Below, in pieces: positions 9,277 through 21,600 of a DNA stretch of 64,000 nucleotides. Positions within the stretch are counted from its first letter, which is position 1; each line of letters starts with the position of its first letter. A program made the translations under genes and the position numbers. Source of the DNA: Sheuella sp. (GTDB lineage Bacteria; Pseudomonadota; Gammaproteobacteria; Burkholderiales; Burkholderiaceae_B); contig JAUSCY010000086.1 in assembly GCA_030650995.1 (NCBI GenBank), positions 21,261-85,260 of the forward strand, in the 5' to 3' direction. The notes below the pieces were generated by a model that saw only the letters and a program-made list of their open reading frames with translations, was not told the DNA's origin and searched no databases.

Positions 9277-10188
9277 ATGCAAGATTATCTGAAAAAGTTT
9301 TTACTCGAAGACCGCAGCGTCCGCATTGAATCTGTCCACGTGAGAGACGCCTGGCACAGCGCCCAGTCGCATCAAAACTATCCACCTGTGATCGCTGCCC
9401 TGCTCGGTGAACTCCTCGCTGCCTGCGCCCTGCTTGCCGCCAACCTGAAATTCGATGGCTCCTTGTTGCTGCAGTTACAGGGGGATGGCCCGATTGCGCT
9501 GATGGTCGCGGAGTGTCGTGCGGACATGAGCTTGAGAGCGACGGTCAAACTGCGCGATCGTCCTGTTGATCCGGATGGCGATCTGCAGTCGCTCCTTAAT
9601 CCTGGTGGCACAGCTAAATTCATCGTAGTACTTGACCCGCCAAAGGACACACCCGGACGCCAGGCCTACCAGGGTATTGTGCCACTTGAAGGCGATACGA
9701 TCGCTGAGGCGCTCGAGCAATACATGCTGCGCTCAGAGCAGTTGCACACGCGCATATGGCTTGCGGCCAACACCGATTGCTGCACCGGTCTGCTGTTGCA
9801 GCGCCTGCCACTGCAAGGTGGCACACAGCAAACAGAAAATGATGCGGCCCTGGAGTCCTGGAGCAGAGCAGTGCTCCTGGCAGAGACCCTCAAACCGGAT
9901 GAGATGCTTACGACCGAGCAGGATGTTTTGCTGCATCGATTGTTTTGGGAGGAAACGCTGCTGACCTTTGAGCCTCGTTTAATCATCTGGAAATGTTCGT
10001 GCACACGTGAACGTGTCGCAGACATGCTCAAGATGCTTGGTCAGCCAGAAGTAGAAAGCATATTGGTCGAGCAAGGCAAAGTAGAGGTTGACTGCGAGTT
10101 TTGTGGCAAACCATACCTGTTTGATGCGATCGATACAGATGGTTTGTTCCAGGGAATCACCGCCAGCGGCAGCAAATCTTTACATTGA
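9277..10188 (+). CDS. hslO: Redox-regulated chaperone Hsp33
   Basis: Cytoplasmic holdase chaperone activated by oxidative unfolding. The 303-residue product has the N-terminal HSP33 fold (VIAALLGELLAACALLAANLKFDGSLLLQLQ region) and, at the C-terminus, the zinc-binding redox switch: CSC at 240/242 and CEFC at 273/276. All four cysteines needed to bind zinc in the reduced state are present. It starts 6 bases after the carbonic-anhydrase-family gene. The stop lies 33 bases from the stop of the convergent aminotransferase gene; no convincing terminator is visible in between. Confidence 0.97.
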   Translation: MQDYLKKFLLEDRSVRIESVHVRDAWHSAQSHQNYPPVIAALLGELLAACALLAANLKFDGSLLLQLQGDGPIALMVAECRADMSLRATVKLRDRPVDPDGDLQSLLNPGGTAKFIVVLDPPKDTPGRQAYQGIVPLEGDTIAEALEQYMLRSEQLHTRIWLAANTDCCTGLLLQRLPLQGGTQQTENDAALESWSRAVLLAETLKPDEMLTTEQDVLLHRLFWEETLLTFEPRLIIWKCSCTRERVADMLKMLGQPEVESILVEQGKVEVDCEFCGKPYLFDAIDTDGLFQGITASGSKSLH

Positions 10189-10221
10189 AAGGACTTGCTA
10201 GCACACTGGACAGTTCTGGAT

Positions 10222-11427
10222 TTATTTCGAACGATCAGCCAGATACTGAACGGCGCGACGCACGCCCTGACCTCCCGTTGCAACACCGACAGACTCCATC
10301 GCTGCCTCGACGCCAGCCAGAGCCCCCAGAATCATGGCTGCATTCAGGCTGCCCAGATGACCAATACGGAAAACGCGCCCGGCAAACTGACCCAGGCCGC
10401 CAGCAATCAGCACCTGAAACTGCTCTCGTGCGACTTTACGGATTTTTTCCGGATCTACCCCGGGGGCGACCAGTATCGTTGTCACGCTGACTGAACGGGC
10501 ATCGGGGACTTTGCACAGAAACTGCATTTGTCCTTCAGCCGACCACGCCTCAACCGCAGCATGAACTGCACCGGCGAGCATTTGATGCCGCGCAAAAACA
10601 TTATCCGCGCCTTCCTTGGCGATCAGCCCCATGGCAGCCTCCATACCCATCAGCAGATTTTGTGGCGGCGTACCGCAAAATTTACGATAAGAAAGCTCAC
10701 TCTTACGCAATCTCCAGTCCCAGTAAAAACGCGGGGCCGGATTCTTGTTGCAAACCTCCATCGCGCGCTCGTCTGCGGCACAGAAACCGAGACCGGGAGG
10801 TGTCATGAGACCCTTTTGTGAAGCACCGATGACAGCATTGACGCCCCAGGCATCCATTTCAAACTTCGTCGCTCCAAGTGATGCCACGACATCGACTACA
10901 AACAAAGCTGGGTGACCGGTCGCATCAATCGCCCGACGCAGCGCAGGGATATCTGTTGTCGTGCTGCTGGCTGTATCCGTATGAACGGCAAAAACAGCAA
11001 CGATTTCGTTTTTAGTATCAGCACGCAATACTGTTTCAACAGCATCAACATCAATTGGATAACCTTCGTTGTAAGGCGTGCGAATCACATGCGCACCAAT
11101 AGCCTCGGACAAGACGGCCCAGGAGTCGGAGAAGTGTCCCGTTCCTGCAATCAATACCTTTTGTCCTGGTGCGATCAGGTTAATGGTCATGGCTTCCCAT
11201 GCGCCGTGTCCATTTGCTGCGTACATAAACACGTCCGCAGACTTGGTATTTAACAAGCCGCGTAAACCTTGCTCGCACGCAGCGATAAACCCGTCAACGC
11301 GAGGATCACCCATATCCATAGGCTGATTCGTCATCGCATCCTGTACGGCTTTAGGCACATGCGACGGACCAGGCGAATGTAATGAACGAACACCAGGGAA
11401 AAATGGGAAATCGGCAGCAGAAGTCAT
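10222..11427 (-). CDS. Class V aminotransferase, alanine/serine-glyoxylate type
   Basis: PLP-dependent enzyme of 401 residues in the alanine-glyoxylate / serine-glyoxylate aminotransferase group. The start motif HSPGPSHVPKAVQDAM is characteristic. The PLP aspartate lies in VVDVVASLGA and the Schiff-base lysine is Lys205 in GASQKGLMTPPGL. These enzymes convert glyoxylate to glycine using serine or alanine, or act on related 2-oxo acids; the precise donor is not readable. It is transcribed alone, convergent to hslO, with 116 bases before the divergent tadE-like gene. Confidence 0.88.
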   Translation of the reverse strand: MTSAADFPFFPGVRSLHSPGPSHVPKAVQDAMTNQPMDMGDPRVDGFIAACEQGLRGLLNTKSADVFMYAANGHGAWEAMTINLIAPGQKVLIAGTGHFSDSWAVLSEAIGAHVIRTPYNEGYPIDVDAVETVLRADTKNEIVAVFAVHTDTASSTTTDIPALRRAIDATGHPALFVVDVVASLGATKFEMDAWGVNAVIGASQKGLMTPPGLGFCAADERAMEVCNKNPAPRFYWDWRLRKSELSYRKFCGTPPQNLLMGMEAAMGLIAKEGADNVFARHQMLAGAVHAAVEAWSAEGQMQFLCKVPDARSVSVTTILVAPGVDPEKIRKVAREQFQVLIAGGLGQFAGRVFRIGHLGSLNAAMILGALAGVEAAMESVGVATGGQGVRRAVQYLADRSK

Positions 11428-11543
11428 TGTGATCCAGCAGTGTTGATGGGAACAGTGTATTTTTATTCAGTGAATCTTCATTCTAACCTTTACACGTAAC
11501 TCTGCGAATCGACAGGAGCAAGTTCAGCGCTCAGACTCAGCCT

Positions 11544-12527
11544 ATGAGGATTAAACTTTCGGCTTGCCGGCAACACGGCGCGGCCATTATTGAAACCTGT
11601 CTCGTTTTAATGCCGCTTTTGCTTTTTGCAGGATTGATCTTCGAATTCACGCATAGCCACAAGGTCAGGCAAATCGCACAGCTGGCGCTCTACGAAGCGG
11701 CACGCGCAGGCAGTGTCTCGGCGGTTCGACCAGAGCGTATTGACCAGGCCTTTAGAAATGCGATTTTGCCGCTTTTTGTACCGCTCGGGCGTCACCCGAG
11801 TGCTGAATCTAGGCTTGATGCTGCCTCCCGGACAATATTGAAAGATACTGGTTTGAAGCACTGGCAGATTGAAGTCCTGAACCCAGGTCCTTTCACATTT
11901 ATGGATTACGCGCATCCTGCGCTATCCGGACAGAATCGCCGCCCGACTCTGCGCAATGAATATCTGAAAGAACAGCACCAGGCTAATGTGACAAAAGGAT
12001 GGTCCGAAGGACGTGGTCCCGCATCAGGACTGGATGTCTTTGAAGCGAATACACTGCGGCTTCGCTTGAGCATGCTTTACAGACCACTCGTCCCCGGGGT
12101 CGGACTCGTTCTTAAAGCATTAGGTGCCTGGCGGACGGATCGAACAGGTCAGGCCTGGATAAACGGCTATCTGGTCGCGGACTTATTGACTGAAGTCATG
12201 ATGCAGAGCCATGCTCAGCAATGGCAATCAACACAGCAGGCTGAGTCAACACTGCAGGCTGAATTTGCCTTGCCTGACAACGTCAAACCAAAACCATTTC
12301 CACTTGAAACAGAAAGGATGTCGCGTGCACTCGCGCCATACTCAACGCCCGCGCCTAGCCAACTCGTGACGAACACAAGCACACCTATAAAGAATGCTCA
12401 TCATGAAGCAGGCACAGTCAATCCGGACGCAGCGGTCACAGCGGTCACAGCAACAGGACAATCTATTGAGGACGACTCAGCCGAAGATGACAACAGGATG
12501 TGTGATGGCTTGCTTTGCTGTCAGTGA
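11544..12527 (+). CDS. Orphan TadE-like pilus assembly protein
   Basis: The N-terminus CRQHGAAIIETCLVLMPLLLFAGLIFEF is a TadE/TadG-type type IV pilin-like segment: short basic start, a glycine-alanine site, a glutamate and one hydrophobic helix. TadE proteins are minor pseudopilins of Flp/Tad pili or of other envelope systems. At 327 residues this is longer than usual TadE, and the last ~120 residues are rich in Gln, Thr and Pro. No tad, rcp or cpa genes are nearby; neighbours are an aminotransferase and ftsB, both on the other strand. The domain call is good; the role is unknown. Confidence 0.75.
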   Translation: MRIKLSACRQHGAAIIETCLVLMPLLLFAGLIFEFTHSHKVRQIAQLALYEAARAGSVSAVRPERIDQAFRNAILPLFVPLGRHPSAESRLDAASRTILKDTGLKHWQIEVLNPGPFTFMDYAHPALSGQNRRPTLRNEYLKEQHQANVTKGWSEGRGPASGLDVFEANTLRLRLSMLYRPLVPGVGLVLKALGAWRTDRTGQAWINGYLVADLLTEVMMQSHAQQWQSTQQAESTLQAEFALPDNVKPKPFPLETERMSRALAPYSTPAPSQLVTNTSTPIKNAHHEAGTVNPDAAVTAVTATGQSIEDDSAEDDNRMCDGLLCCQ

Positions 12528-12556
12528 GCATCAGCCGTGCAAACAGAGTCTGTCGT

Positions 12557-12994
12557 CTAGCGCTGTGAAGCCTGCGGCTTGACAGGCGGCGTAGCTGGTT
12601 TTGACGAGGTATCTGATTTTGCAGGTGTAACCGGTTTGGTTAAACTCGTCGCAGGCGCAGGCGCTGTGACAGCACCTTTTGCACCAGGTTTTGTATTGAG
12701 CTTAACCTCAGGCGCTTTGACGTCCGGAGGCAAGATCTGCACAAACAGTTCCCCCTGACGCATCATGCTGAGCTCAGCGCGGGCACGCTCCTCGGCAGCC
12801 TCGGTGCCCGTACGCAAATCTTCAACTTCAGCGCTCAGTGCCTGATTACGTGCCCGGAGTCCCTCATTAATGCTGCGTTGCGATGCCACCTGTTCCTGCA
12901 TATCCCAGACAGACAGCCAACCGCCCCGACCCACCCACAAGGGATATTGGATCAGGCCAGCCAGTATCAGCAAAAGCAGCAGCAGTAAACGCAT
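12557..12994 (-). CDS. ftsB: Cell division protein FtsB
   Basis: Bitopic inner-membrane protein of the FtsQLB divisome complex that signals activation of septal cell-wall synthesis. The 145-residue product has an N-terminal membrane segment (LLLLLLLILAGLIQYPLWV), then a coiled coil (QEQVASQRSINEGLRARNQALSAEVEDL) and the conserved tail EERARAELSMMRQGELFVQI. The final ~50 residues are a Pro/Ala/Lys/Thr-rich extension absent from the ~105-residue E. coli protein. It lies downstream of eno, the conserved eno-ftsB order. Confidence 0.93.
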   Translation of the reverse strand: MRLLLLLLLILAGLIQYPLWVGRGGWLSVWDMQEQVASQRSINEGLRARNQALSAEVEDLRTGTEAAEERARAELSMMRQGELFVQILPPDVKAPEVKLNTKPGAKGAVTAPAPATSLTKPVTPAKSDTSSKPATPPVKPQASQR

Positions 12995-13011
12995 ACCGTC
13001 TCAATCAAGTC

Positions 13012-13032
13012 GGTGTGGCGCAGCGCCACACC
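13012..13032 (-). other. Hairpin between eno and ftsB
   Basis: Perfect 9-base stem GGTGTGGCG / CGCCACACC around a 3-base loop, starting 12 bases after the eno stop on the minus strand. No T-run follows in the direction of transcription, so it is not a simple intrinsic terminator. It could stabilise the 3' end of the abundant eno message or lower read-through into ftsB. Confidence 0.5.
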
Positions 13033-13043
13033 TGATTAGCACT

Positions 13044-14360
<1,317 letters not shown>

Positions 14361-14369
14361 TTAAGATCG

Positions 14370-15217
14370 TTAAAAGCTAGATTCAAGAAAACCATGTCGC
14401 TTGACTACGCGATCGAGATCCGCCAGAACAGCGAGTAATTCTTTCATGCGACCCAGCGGAACAGCGTTCGGTCCGTCCGACATGGCTTTGGATGGATCTG
14501 GATGCGTTTCCATGAATAGTCCGGATACACCTGCGGCAACAGCAGCGCGCGCCAGTACCGGTACGAATTCTCGCTGACCGCCAGAGGAAGTGCCCTGGCC
14601 ACCAGGCAACTGTACGGAATGCGTTGCGTCAAACACCACAGGGCAATCGGTCTCACGCATGATCGCAAGCGAACGCATATCTGACACCAGATTGTTATAC
14701 CCAAACGACACGCCGCGCTCACACACCATGATGTCAGGCGCCACACCGGCATCAGACGCTGCCTGACGAGCCTTGTTGACGACCTGCATCATATCGTGCG
14801 GCGCCAGGAACTGGCCTTTCTTGATATTGACGGGTTTACCGCTCGCTGCGCAGGCCTGAATGAAATCGGTCTGACGGCAAAGGAAAGCCGGTGTCTGGAG
14901 TACATCGACGACGGCTGCCACGGCTGCGACCTGATCCTTATCATGCACATCAGTCAGAATCGGCACATGTAACTCGGCACGCACATCTGCAAGAATCTGC
15001 AGGCCTTCTTCCATACCGGGCCCCCGAAAAGAGATGCCTGAACTGCGGTTGGCCTTGTCAAAAGAGCTTTTGTAGATGAAAGGAATGCCCAGCGCAGAAG
15101 TGATCTCGCGCAACTCTCCCGCCGTATCGAAAGCCATCTGGCGTGACTCAATCACACAGGGGCCTGCGATCAGAAAAAAGGGTTGCGTCAGACCAATATC
15201 AAAGCCGCATAACTTCA

Positions 15218-15218
<1 letters not shown>
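14370..15218 (-). CDS. kdsA: 3-deoxy-D-manno-octulosonate 8-phosphate synthase
   Basis: Condenses phosphoenolpyruvate with arabinose 5-phosphate to Kdo-8-phosphate for the lipopolysaccharide inner core. The 282-residue product shows the substrate loop [15 protein letters not shown], the [11 protein letters not shown] motif, LTDVHDKDQ and the C-terminal [17 protein letters not shown]. The metal-ligand cysteine position seen in some KdsA is represented by CVIES, which does not by itself decide between metal and non-metal types. The start codon overlaps the pyrG stop (ATGA), indicating translational coupling. Confidence 0.98.
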
Positions 15219-16909
<1,691 letters not shown>

Positions 16910-16931
16910 TTATAGCCGCCCCGCTCGATTT

Positions 16932-16976
16932 TGCGGAAATTCCGCATAGACTTTTAACGACTTTCAGCTATAGCTG
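16932..16976 (-). promoter_or_regulatory. Two palindromes upstream of pyrG
   Basis: The 166-base gap between pepP and pyrG contains TGCGGAA-A-TTCCGCA (16932-16946) and CAGCTATAGCTG (16965-16976). Both are perfect inverted repeats, about 65 and 98 bases upstream of the pyrG start codon. Neither is followed by a T-run on the minus strand, so operator sites or RNA hairpins are more likely than a terminator for pepP. The binding factor is unknown. Confidence 0.35.
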
Positions 16977-17033
16977 GCTCTGCACCTGCACGCTGAGTGG
17001 TAATTCAGAAAAATAACGCATTTAACTCAGCAA

Positions 17034-18857
17034 TTAACTGAGTGTTTCAGTGCGTTCCAACAACCATTTCAACGCGTTTCCAGTGACGCGGGGCTGAAGT
17101 CTGAGCCGAACTTCAGAATGGTAAGCATTGAGCCAGTCGATTTCATCGGTACGCAACTGCTTGAGCTGGATGCACCGTGTGTCTATCGGGCATAACGTGA
17201 GCGTCTCAAACTCCAGGAATTCGCCAAACTCGGACATTCCGGCACTTTTGTTGCACACCAGATTCTCAATCCGGATGCCCCAGCGACCCGGACGATAAAG
17301 GCCAGGTTCATTTGAGGTGATCATTCCAGGCTGCATGGCAGTATGCGGCGCAGGTGCAGCGCGATAGGAAATGACCTGAGGACCTTCGTGGACATTCAAG
17401 TAATACCCGACCCCATGCCCCGTACCGTGACCGTATTCGGCCAGACGCTCCCAGAGCGGGGCACGGGCGACCGCATCAATCATGGGCGATGCAATGCCGC
17501 GAGGGAATCTAAGTCTGGACAGTGCGATCATTGCGCGCAGCACCGCCGTATAGTCGTCTTTCATCGCCTCTGTGGGCTGACCGACAGGAATCACCCGGGT
17601 AATGTCGGTTGTGCCCCCCAGATACTGTGCCCCGGAATCGATCAGCAACAAGCCGTCGCCTGCAATACGTGCATACGCTGCAGGCGTAGGCCGGTAATGA
17701 GGCATCGCGCCGTTCGCATTAAAAGCAGAAATTGTTCCAAAACTGCGCGAGATAAAACCTTGCTGCTGTGCCCGAACCTCAATCAAGCGCTCATCGATCA
17801 TCAGCTCATTCAAAGGCTGACTATCGCAACAGCCAATGACATCTTCAAGCCATGCAAAAAAAGCGCATAACGCTGCGCCATCCTGCTCCATGACCCGGCG
17901 AACATGCTTGAGCTCAAACTCTGTTTTTTGCGACTTAAAAATCGTGCTGGGATTGATGGCACGGACTGTCCGGACACGTGCCTGGTCTATTAGTGCGCAC
18001 GTCGTGCGAACAGGATCAAACAACAGAACATCTGTCTCACCGAGCTCGGATATGATCTGTGGCGCAGATTCGTAAGGACGCACCTCCACACCATCACTGG
18101 CCAGCGTGCGTGCCAGGGCACAATCTACCTTACCTGGTAGTACAAAAAGCGTAGCAGTCTCCAGGCCAATCAACGCATGAGACAAAAATACCGGGTTGTA
18201 GGACACGTCACTGCCACGCAGATTAAATAACCACGCGATATCATCGAGCGTGGAAATGAGATGCCACTGAGCACCCTGCTCGCGCAACACTTCGCGCACA
18301 CGCTCCAGCTTTTCTGAACGACTCTGTCCGGCAAACTCCAGGGGCAAGTCTCTGACCGGCGCAGCGGGCAGACCCGGTCGATCCGTCCAGCACTGACCTG
18401 GGATATCCAGATTCAGCTCGATATGAATGCCACGCGGCGCAAACAAGCTCTGCATGGCTTCACGCGCTGACAGGCCAAGCGCCCGACCGTCGACCGCAAC
18501 GATACCTTTAACTGGAACATGATCCGCTAACCATTGAAAGTGCGTCTGATCAGCAGCAGTACCAATTTTCATCAGCTGGAAGGCGCAACCCGTCAATTCA
18601 TTTTCGGCTTGCACCCAGTAACGGCTATCCACCCAGACCCCAGCGAAATCCTGCGTCACCACGACCGTGCCCACGGACCCTGTAAAGGTGGTCAGCCAGG
18701 CACGGATCTGCCAGTAATCCGGAAGATATTCCGACAGATGCGGATCAGCCGAGGGGATCAGCAGCGCATCAACACCCGCATTTTTCATTGCCTCGCGAAT
18801 GCAGGCGAGTCGTGCGTCTTTCTGGCAAGCAGGCGTAGTCTGGTTATTTAATTTCAT
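17034..18857 (-). CDS. Xaa-Pro aminopeptidase (aminopeptidase P, three-domain type)
   Basis: Removes N-terminal residues preceding proline. The product of 607 residues is of the long, three-domain form like eukaryotic cytosolic aminopeptidase P, not the ~440-residue E. coli PepP. Domains I and II (creatinase-like, e.g. LLIPSADPHLSEYLPDYWQIRAWLTTFTGSVG) precede the pita-bread catalytic domain with metal ligands in LLIDSGAQYLGGTTDITRV, GHGTGHGVGYYLNVHEGP, and TSNEPGLYRPGRWGIRIENL. I chose ATG 18857, 13 codons inside the longest frame, because the upstream TTG overlaps the dedA gene. The dedA stop lies only 4 bases upstream, so the two form an operon. Confidence 0.93.
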   Translation of the reverse strand: MKLNNQTTPACQKDARLACIREAMKNAGVDALLIPSADPHLSEYLPDYWQIRAWLTTFTGSVGTVVVTQDFAGVWVDSRYWVQAENELTGCAFQLMKIGTAADQTHFQWLADHVPVKGIVAVDGRALGLSAREAMQSLFAPRGIHIELNLDIPGQCWTDRPGLPAAPVRDLPLEFAGQSRSEKLERVREVLREQGAQWHLISTLDDIAWLFNLRGSDVSYNPVFLSHALIGLETATLFVLPGKVDCALARTLASDGVEVRPYESAPQIISELGETDVLLFDPVRTTCALIDQARVRTVRAINPSTIFKSQKTEFELKHVRRVMEQDGAALCAFFAWLEDVIGCCDSQPLNELMIDERLIEVRAQQQGFISRSFGTISAFNANGAMPHYRPTPAAYARIAGDGLLLIDSGAQYLGGTTDITRVIPVGQPTEAMKDDYTAVLRAMIALSRLRFPRGIASPMIDAVARAPLWERLAEYGHGTGHGVGYYLNVHEGPQVISYRAAPAPHTAMQPGMITSNEPGLYRPGRWGIRIENLVCNKSAGMSEFGEFLEFETLTLCPIDTRCIQLKQLRTDEIDWLNAYHSEVRLRLQPRVTGNALKWLLERTETLS

Positions 18858-18861
18858 TGAT

Positions 18862-19503
18862 TCAGGATTTTTTACCAGCAAACTTGGCGCGTGCAATTGC
18901 GATCAAGCCTGGCAACAGTGATACGAAAATAATGCCAAGAATCACGGCGGTCAGGTTATCCCGGACAAAAGGCAAATTACCGAACAAGAAGCCCGCCAGC
19001 GTCAATGAGATCACCCAAAACAGACCACCGCTCACATTGAAGAAGAAAAATCTTTTTGGATCCATACGCGCCATGCCCGCGACAAACGGTGCCATCGTCC
19101 TGGCGATAGGTAAAAATCTTGCAATAACGATGGTTTGGCCACCGTAACGATCAAAAAACCCCTGGGTATATGCCAGACGCGCTGGACTGACCAGACGCGT
19201 GCGGCGCATCAACCCCTCTCCAAACCAGCGCCCAATCGCGTAATTAACAGCATCACCGGCAATCGCAGCGGCGCTCAACAAGCCCATCAGCAAATACAAA
19301 TCCATTTTTCCCATTGCGCAAATCGCACCGGCGACAAACAGCAATGAATCACCGGGAAGGAAGTTAGCAAAGACCAGTCCCGTTTCAGAAAAAATAATGA
19401 GTACCAGCAACACATATATCCATGCGCCATAGGTATCGATGAACTGCAACATTGTTTTATCGATATGCAGCAGCAAATCAAATATATATGACACGAATTC
19501 CAT
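18862..19503 (-). CDS. DedA family membrane protein
   Basis: Polytopic inner-membrane protein of 213 residues in the DedA/VTT superfamily. The motif EFVSYIFDLLLHIDKTMLQFIDTYGAWIYVLLVLIIFSETGLVFANFLPGDSLLF at the N-terminus contains the family glutamate and GDSLLF. The second half has the RFLPIARTMAPFVAGMARM signature with conserved arginines. Members are thought to be lipid scramblases or undecaprenyl-phosphate flippases and affect proton-motive force and cell division. Which lipid applies here is not known. Overall layout is operonic with the downstream aminopeptidase gene. Confidence 0.92.
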   Translation of the reverse strand: MEFVSYIFDLLLHIDKTMLQFIDTYGAWIYVLLVLIIFSETGLVFANFLPGDSLLFVAGAICAMGKMDLYLLMGLLSAAAIAGDAVNYAIGRWFGEGLMRRTRLVSPARLAYTQGFFDRYGGQTIVIARFLPIARTMAPFVAGMARMDPKRFFFFNVSGGLFWVISLTLAGFLFGNLPFVRDNLTAVILGIIFVSLLPGLIAIARAKFAGKKS

Positions 19504-19585
19504 TCTTACATCCCTTGATAAATCAGCATGACCTCACCCACAGCACTGAGGTGAGAGGCACGCTGATTCGATTTACTTGAGTCAA

Positions 19586-20239
19586 TTACTGAACTGCGGA
19601 TACATCCATCCTGGCGTCTGTATTGGCCTGGATTTCTTCCAGACTGACGCCTGGTGCCAGCTCGAGGAGCTTCAAGCCATTCGGTGTGACTTCCATCACA
19701 CCCATATCAGTAATCACCATGTCGATGACGCCCACACCTGTCAGAGGCAACGTGCACGTTGGCAGAAGTTTCTTATCAATCGAACCGTCCTTTTTACGGG
19801 CAACATGTTCCATCAGAACAATCACCCGTCCGACACCAGCGACCAGATCCATCGCGCCGCCCATGCCCTTGACCATTTTTCCAGGGATCATCCAGTTGGC
19901 CAGATCACCGGTTTCGGACACCTGCATTGCACCCAGAATCGCCAGGTTGATTTTGCCGCCACGAATCATTGCGAATGAATCAGCCGAAGAAAAAATCGAC
20001 GATCCAGGCAATGTGGTGACGGTTTGTTTGCCTGCATTAATCAAATCAGGATCGACTTCACTTTCGAGTGGAAACTGACCAATCCCGAGCAAGCCATTTT
20101 CTGACTGCAACCAGACTTCCATGCCTGCAGGCACATGGTTTGCAACCAGTGTGGGCAACCCGATCCCCAGATTGACATAAAAACCATCTTTTAATTCGCG
20201 GGCCGCGCGGGCGGCCATTTCGTCACGAGTCCATGCCAT
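19586..20239 (-). CDS. scoB: 3-oxoacid CoA-transferase, subunit B
   Basis: Beta subunit of a succinyl-CoA:3-ketoacid CoA-transferase type enzyme, which activates acetoacetate by transferring CoA. The 217-residue product starts [33 protein letters not shown] and carries the catalytic glutamate in [28 protein letters not shown]. The C-terminal [22 protein letters not shown] is typical. It follows the A subunit after 12 bases. With the thioesterase and ETF dehydrogenase nearby it points to short-chain acid and fatty-acid metabolism. Confidence 0.93.
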   Translation of the reverse strand: MAWTRDEMAARAARELKDGFYVNLGIGLPTLVANHVPAGMEVWLQSENGLLGIGQFPLESEVDPDLINAGKQTVTTLPGSSIFSSADSFAMIRGGKINLAILGAMQVSETGDLANWMIPGKMVKGMGGAMDLVAGVGRVIVLMEHVARKKDGSIDKKLLPTCTLPLTGVGVIDMVITDMGVMEVTPNGLKLLELAPGVSLEEIQANTDARMDVSAVQ

Positions 20240-20251
20240 GTCGATGTCTCC

Positions 20252-20953
20252 TTATTTCGCTGCACGAACAGTGCGCTGTTCAATGCGTTTTTCAGGGTTT
20301 GCGTTGATCACGATGCGGTGCACATAAATACCCGGCAGATGAATCTGATCGGGATCAAGTGCGCCTGTTTCGACAATTTTTTCAACTTCGACCACTGTTA
20401 TTTTGCCTGCTTGTGCGACAGGAGGATTAAAGTTTCGTGCGGTCTTGTGGAAAATCAAATTACCGCTGCGGTCAGCGATGTAGGCTTTGACCAGAGAAAT
20501 CTCGGGCACCAGCGCACGCTCCATCACATATTGTTTACCGTCGAACTCACGGATTTCTTTTCCATCGGCCACAATCGTACCCACACCGGTACGGGTAAAA
20601 AATGCAGGAATTCCTGCGCCACCTGCCCGCAGGCGCTCCGCAAGCGTCCCCTGCGGGGTGAACTCGAGCTCAAGCTCGCCGGACAGGTATTGACGCTCGA
20701 ACTCCTTGTTTTCACCGACATAGGACGCAATCATTTTGCGTACCTGACGGGTTTGCAACAAGATTCCAAGACCAAAATCATCTACGCCTGCGTTATTGCT
20801 GATGCAGGTCAGATCTTTCGTACCCATGTCTCGCACTGCTGCGATTAATGCCTCCGGAATCCCGCAGAGTCCGAACCCGCCAACCGCAATGGTCTGACCG
20901 TCTTTCAAAATACCTGTCAGCGCTTCTATGGCGCCTGGATAAAGCTTGTCCAT
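20252..20953 (-). CDS. scoA: 3-oxoacid CoA-transferase, subunit A
   Basis: Alpha subunit of the CoA-transferase, 233 residues. The N-terminal AIEALTGILKDGQTIAVGGFGLCGIPEALI carries the GGFG loop that binds CoA. The middle AERLRAGGAGIPAFFTRTGVGTIVADGKE and the C-terminal KTARNFNPPVAQAGKITVVEVEKIVE are typical of SCOT-type A subunits. Operon with subunit B; the thioesterase gene ends only 36 bases upstream on the same strand, so all three may share a transcript. Confidence 0.93.
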   Translation of the reverse strand: MDKLYPGAIEALTGILKDGQTIAVGGFGLCGIPEALIAAVRDMGTKDLTCISNNAGVDDFGLGILLQTRQVRKMIASYVGENKEFERQYLSGELELEFTPQGTLAERLRAGGAGIPAFFTRTGVGTIVADGKEIREFDGKQYVMERALVPEISLVKAYIADRSGNLIFHKTARNFNPPVAQAGKITVVEVEKIVETGALDPDQIHLPGIYVHRIVINANPEKRIEQRTVRAAK

Positions 20954-20989
20954 TCGTCCAGCTCCTGTCTATATTGAATTCAAATGAGA

Positions 20990-21472
20990 TTATGAACGAT
21001 TTACGGTTGTTGCCAACGCTTCGAGCACTTCAGGTGGCCAGGGATGTGATTTTTCTTGCTCAAAGTCCATCCAGACCATAATAGAACGCCCTTGTGCGCG
21101 TAGATCCAACTGTTGATCGGGCTGCACTACAAATAAGTCGACTTCATGCTCCATACTGGAGCGACCTAGCCTGACCAGCCTGTGCCTCACCCTAATCGTA
21201 GCCGGATAGGTTATTTGTTTTTTAAAGTCGCATGCGCAATGCACTACGACGGGTCCATAGCGTGAAGACTCCTGGAGATGGCCCGCATAAAACATGCTGA
21301 TTCGCCCTTCTTCCATAAAACGGAAATACACAGCGTTATTCAGATGCTGAAGACTATCGGCATCCGCCCAGCGCATATTGAGATCAATGTCGTAGGTATC
21401 GCCAATCTTCAGGGTGACTCGGTCCGTATCCGCACTGGGTACTGCTTGACTCGCTGAAGCGTGCTTAGGCAC
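20990..21472 (-). CDS. Acyl-CoA thioesterase (4HBT, YbgC/FadM-like)
   Basis: Hot-dog fold thioesterase of 160 residues. The central motif DIDLNMRWADADSLQHLNNAVYFRFMEEGRISMF has the catalytic aspartate (WADAD) and the N-x-Y-F pattern of the YbgC/FadM group. It would hydrolyse acyl-CoA esters in the cytoplasm; the chain length preferred cannot be read. It is upstream of and close to scoAB, and divergent from ETF-ubiquinone oxidoreductase across a 128-base gap, in keeping with fatty-acid metabolism. Confidence 0.88.
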   Translation of the reverse strand: MPKHASASQAVPSADTDRVTLKIGDTYDIDLNMRWADADSLQHLNNAVYFRFMEEGRISMFYAGHLQESSRYGPVVVHCACDFKKQITYPATIRVRHRLVRLGRSSMEHEVDLFVVQPDQQLDLRAQGRSIMVWMDFEQEKSHPWPPEVLEALATTVNRS

Positions 21473-21600
21473 AAATTTCTCCGAAAGATTTGCAAAAGGG
21501 ACAGTTCACTGATTTGCAAGGCGTAAGCACCCACCGTCCCGGGCGCAGTGCAATACAATCCGTTTCAACAATCATCATACTTTGAAGCTGGGAGAGTCTC

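Noticed and set aside
20318..20848. 176-codon plus-strand frame over scoA
   Set aside because: Antisense shadow of a conserved CoA-transferase subunit; no ribosome site or family match.
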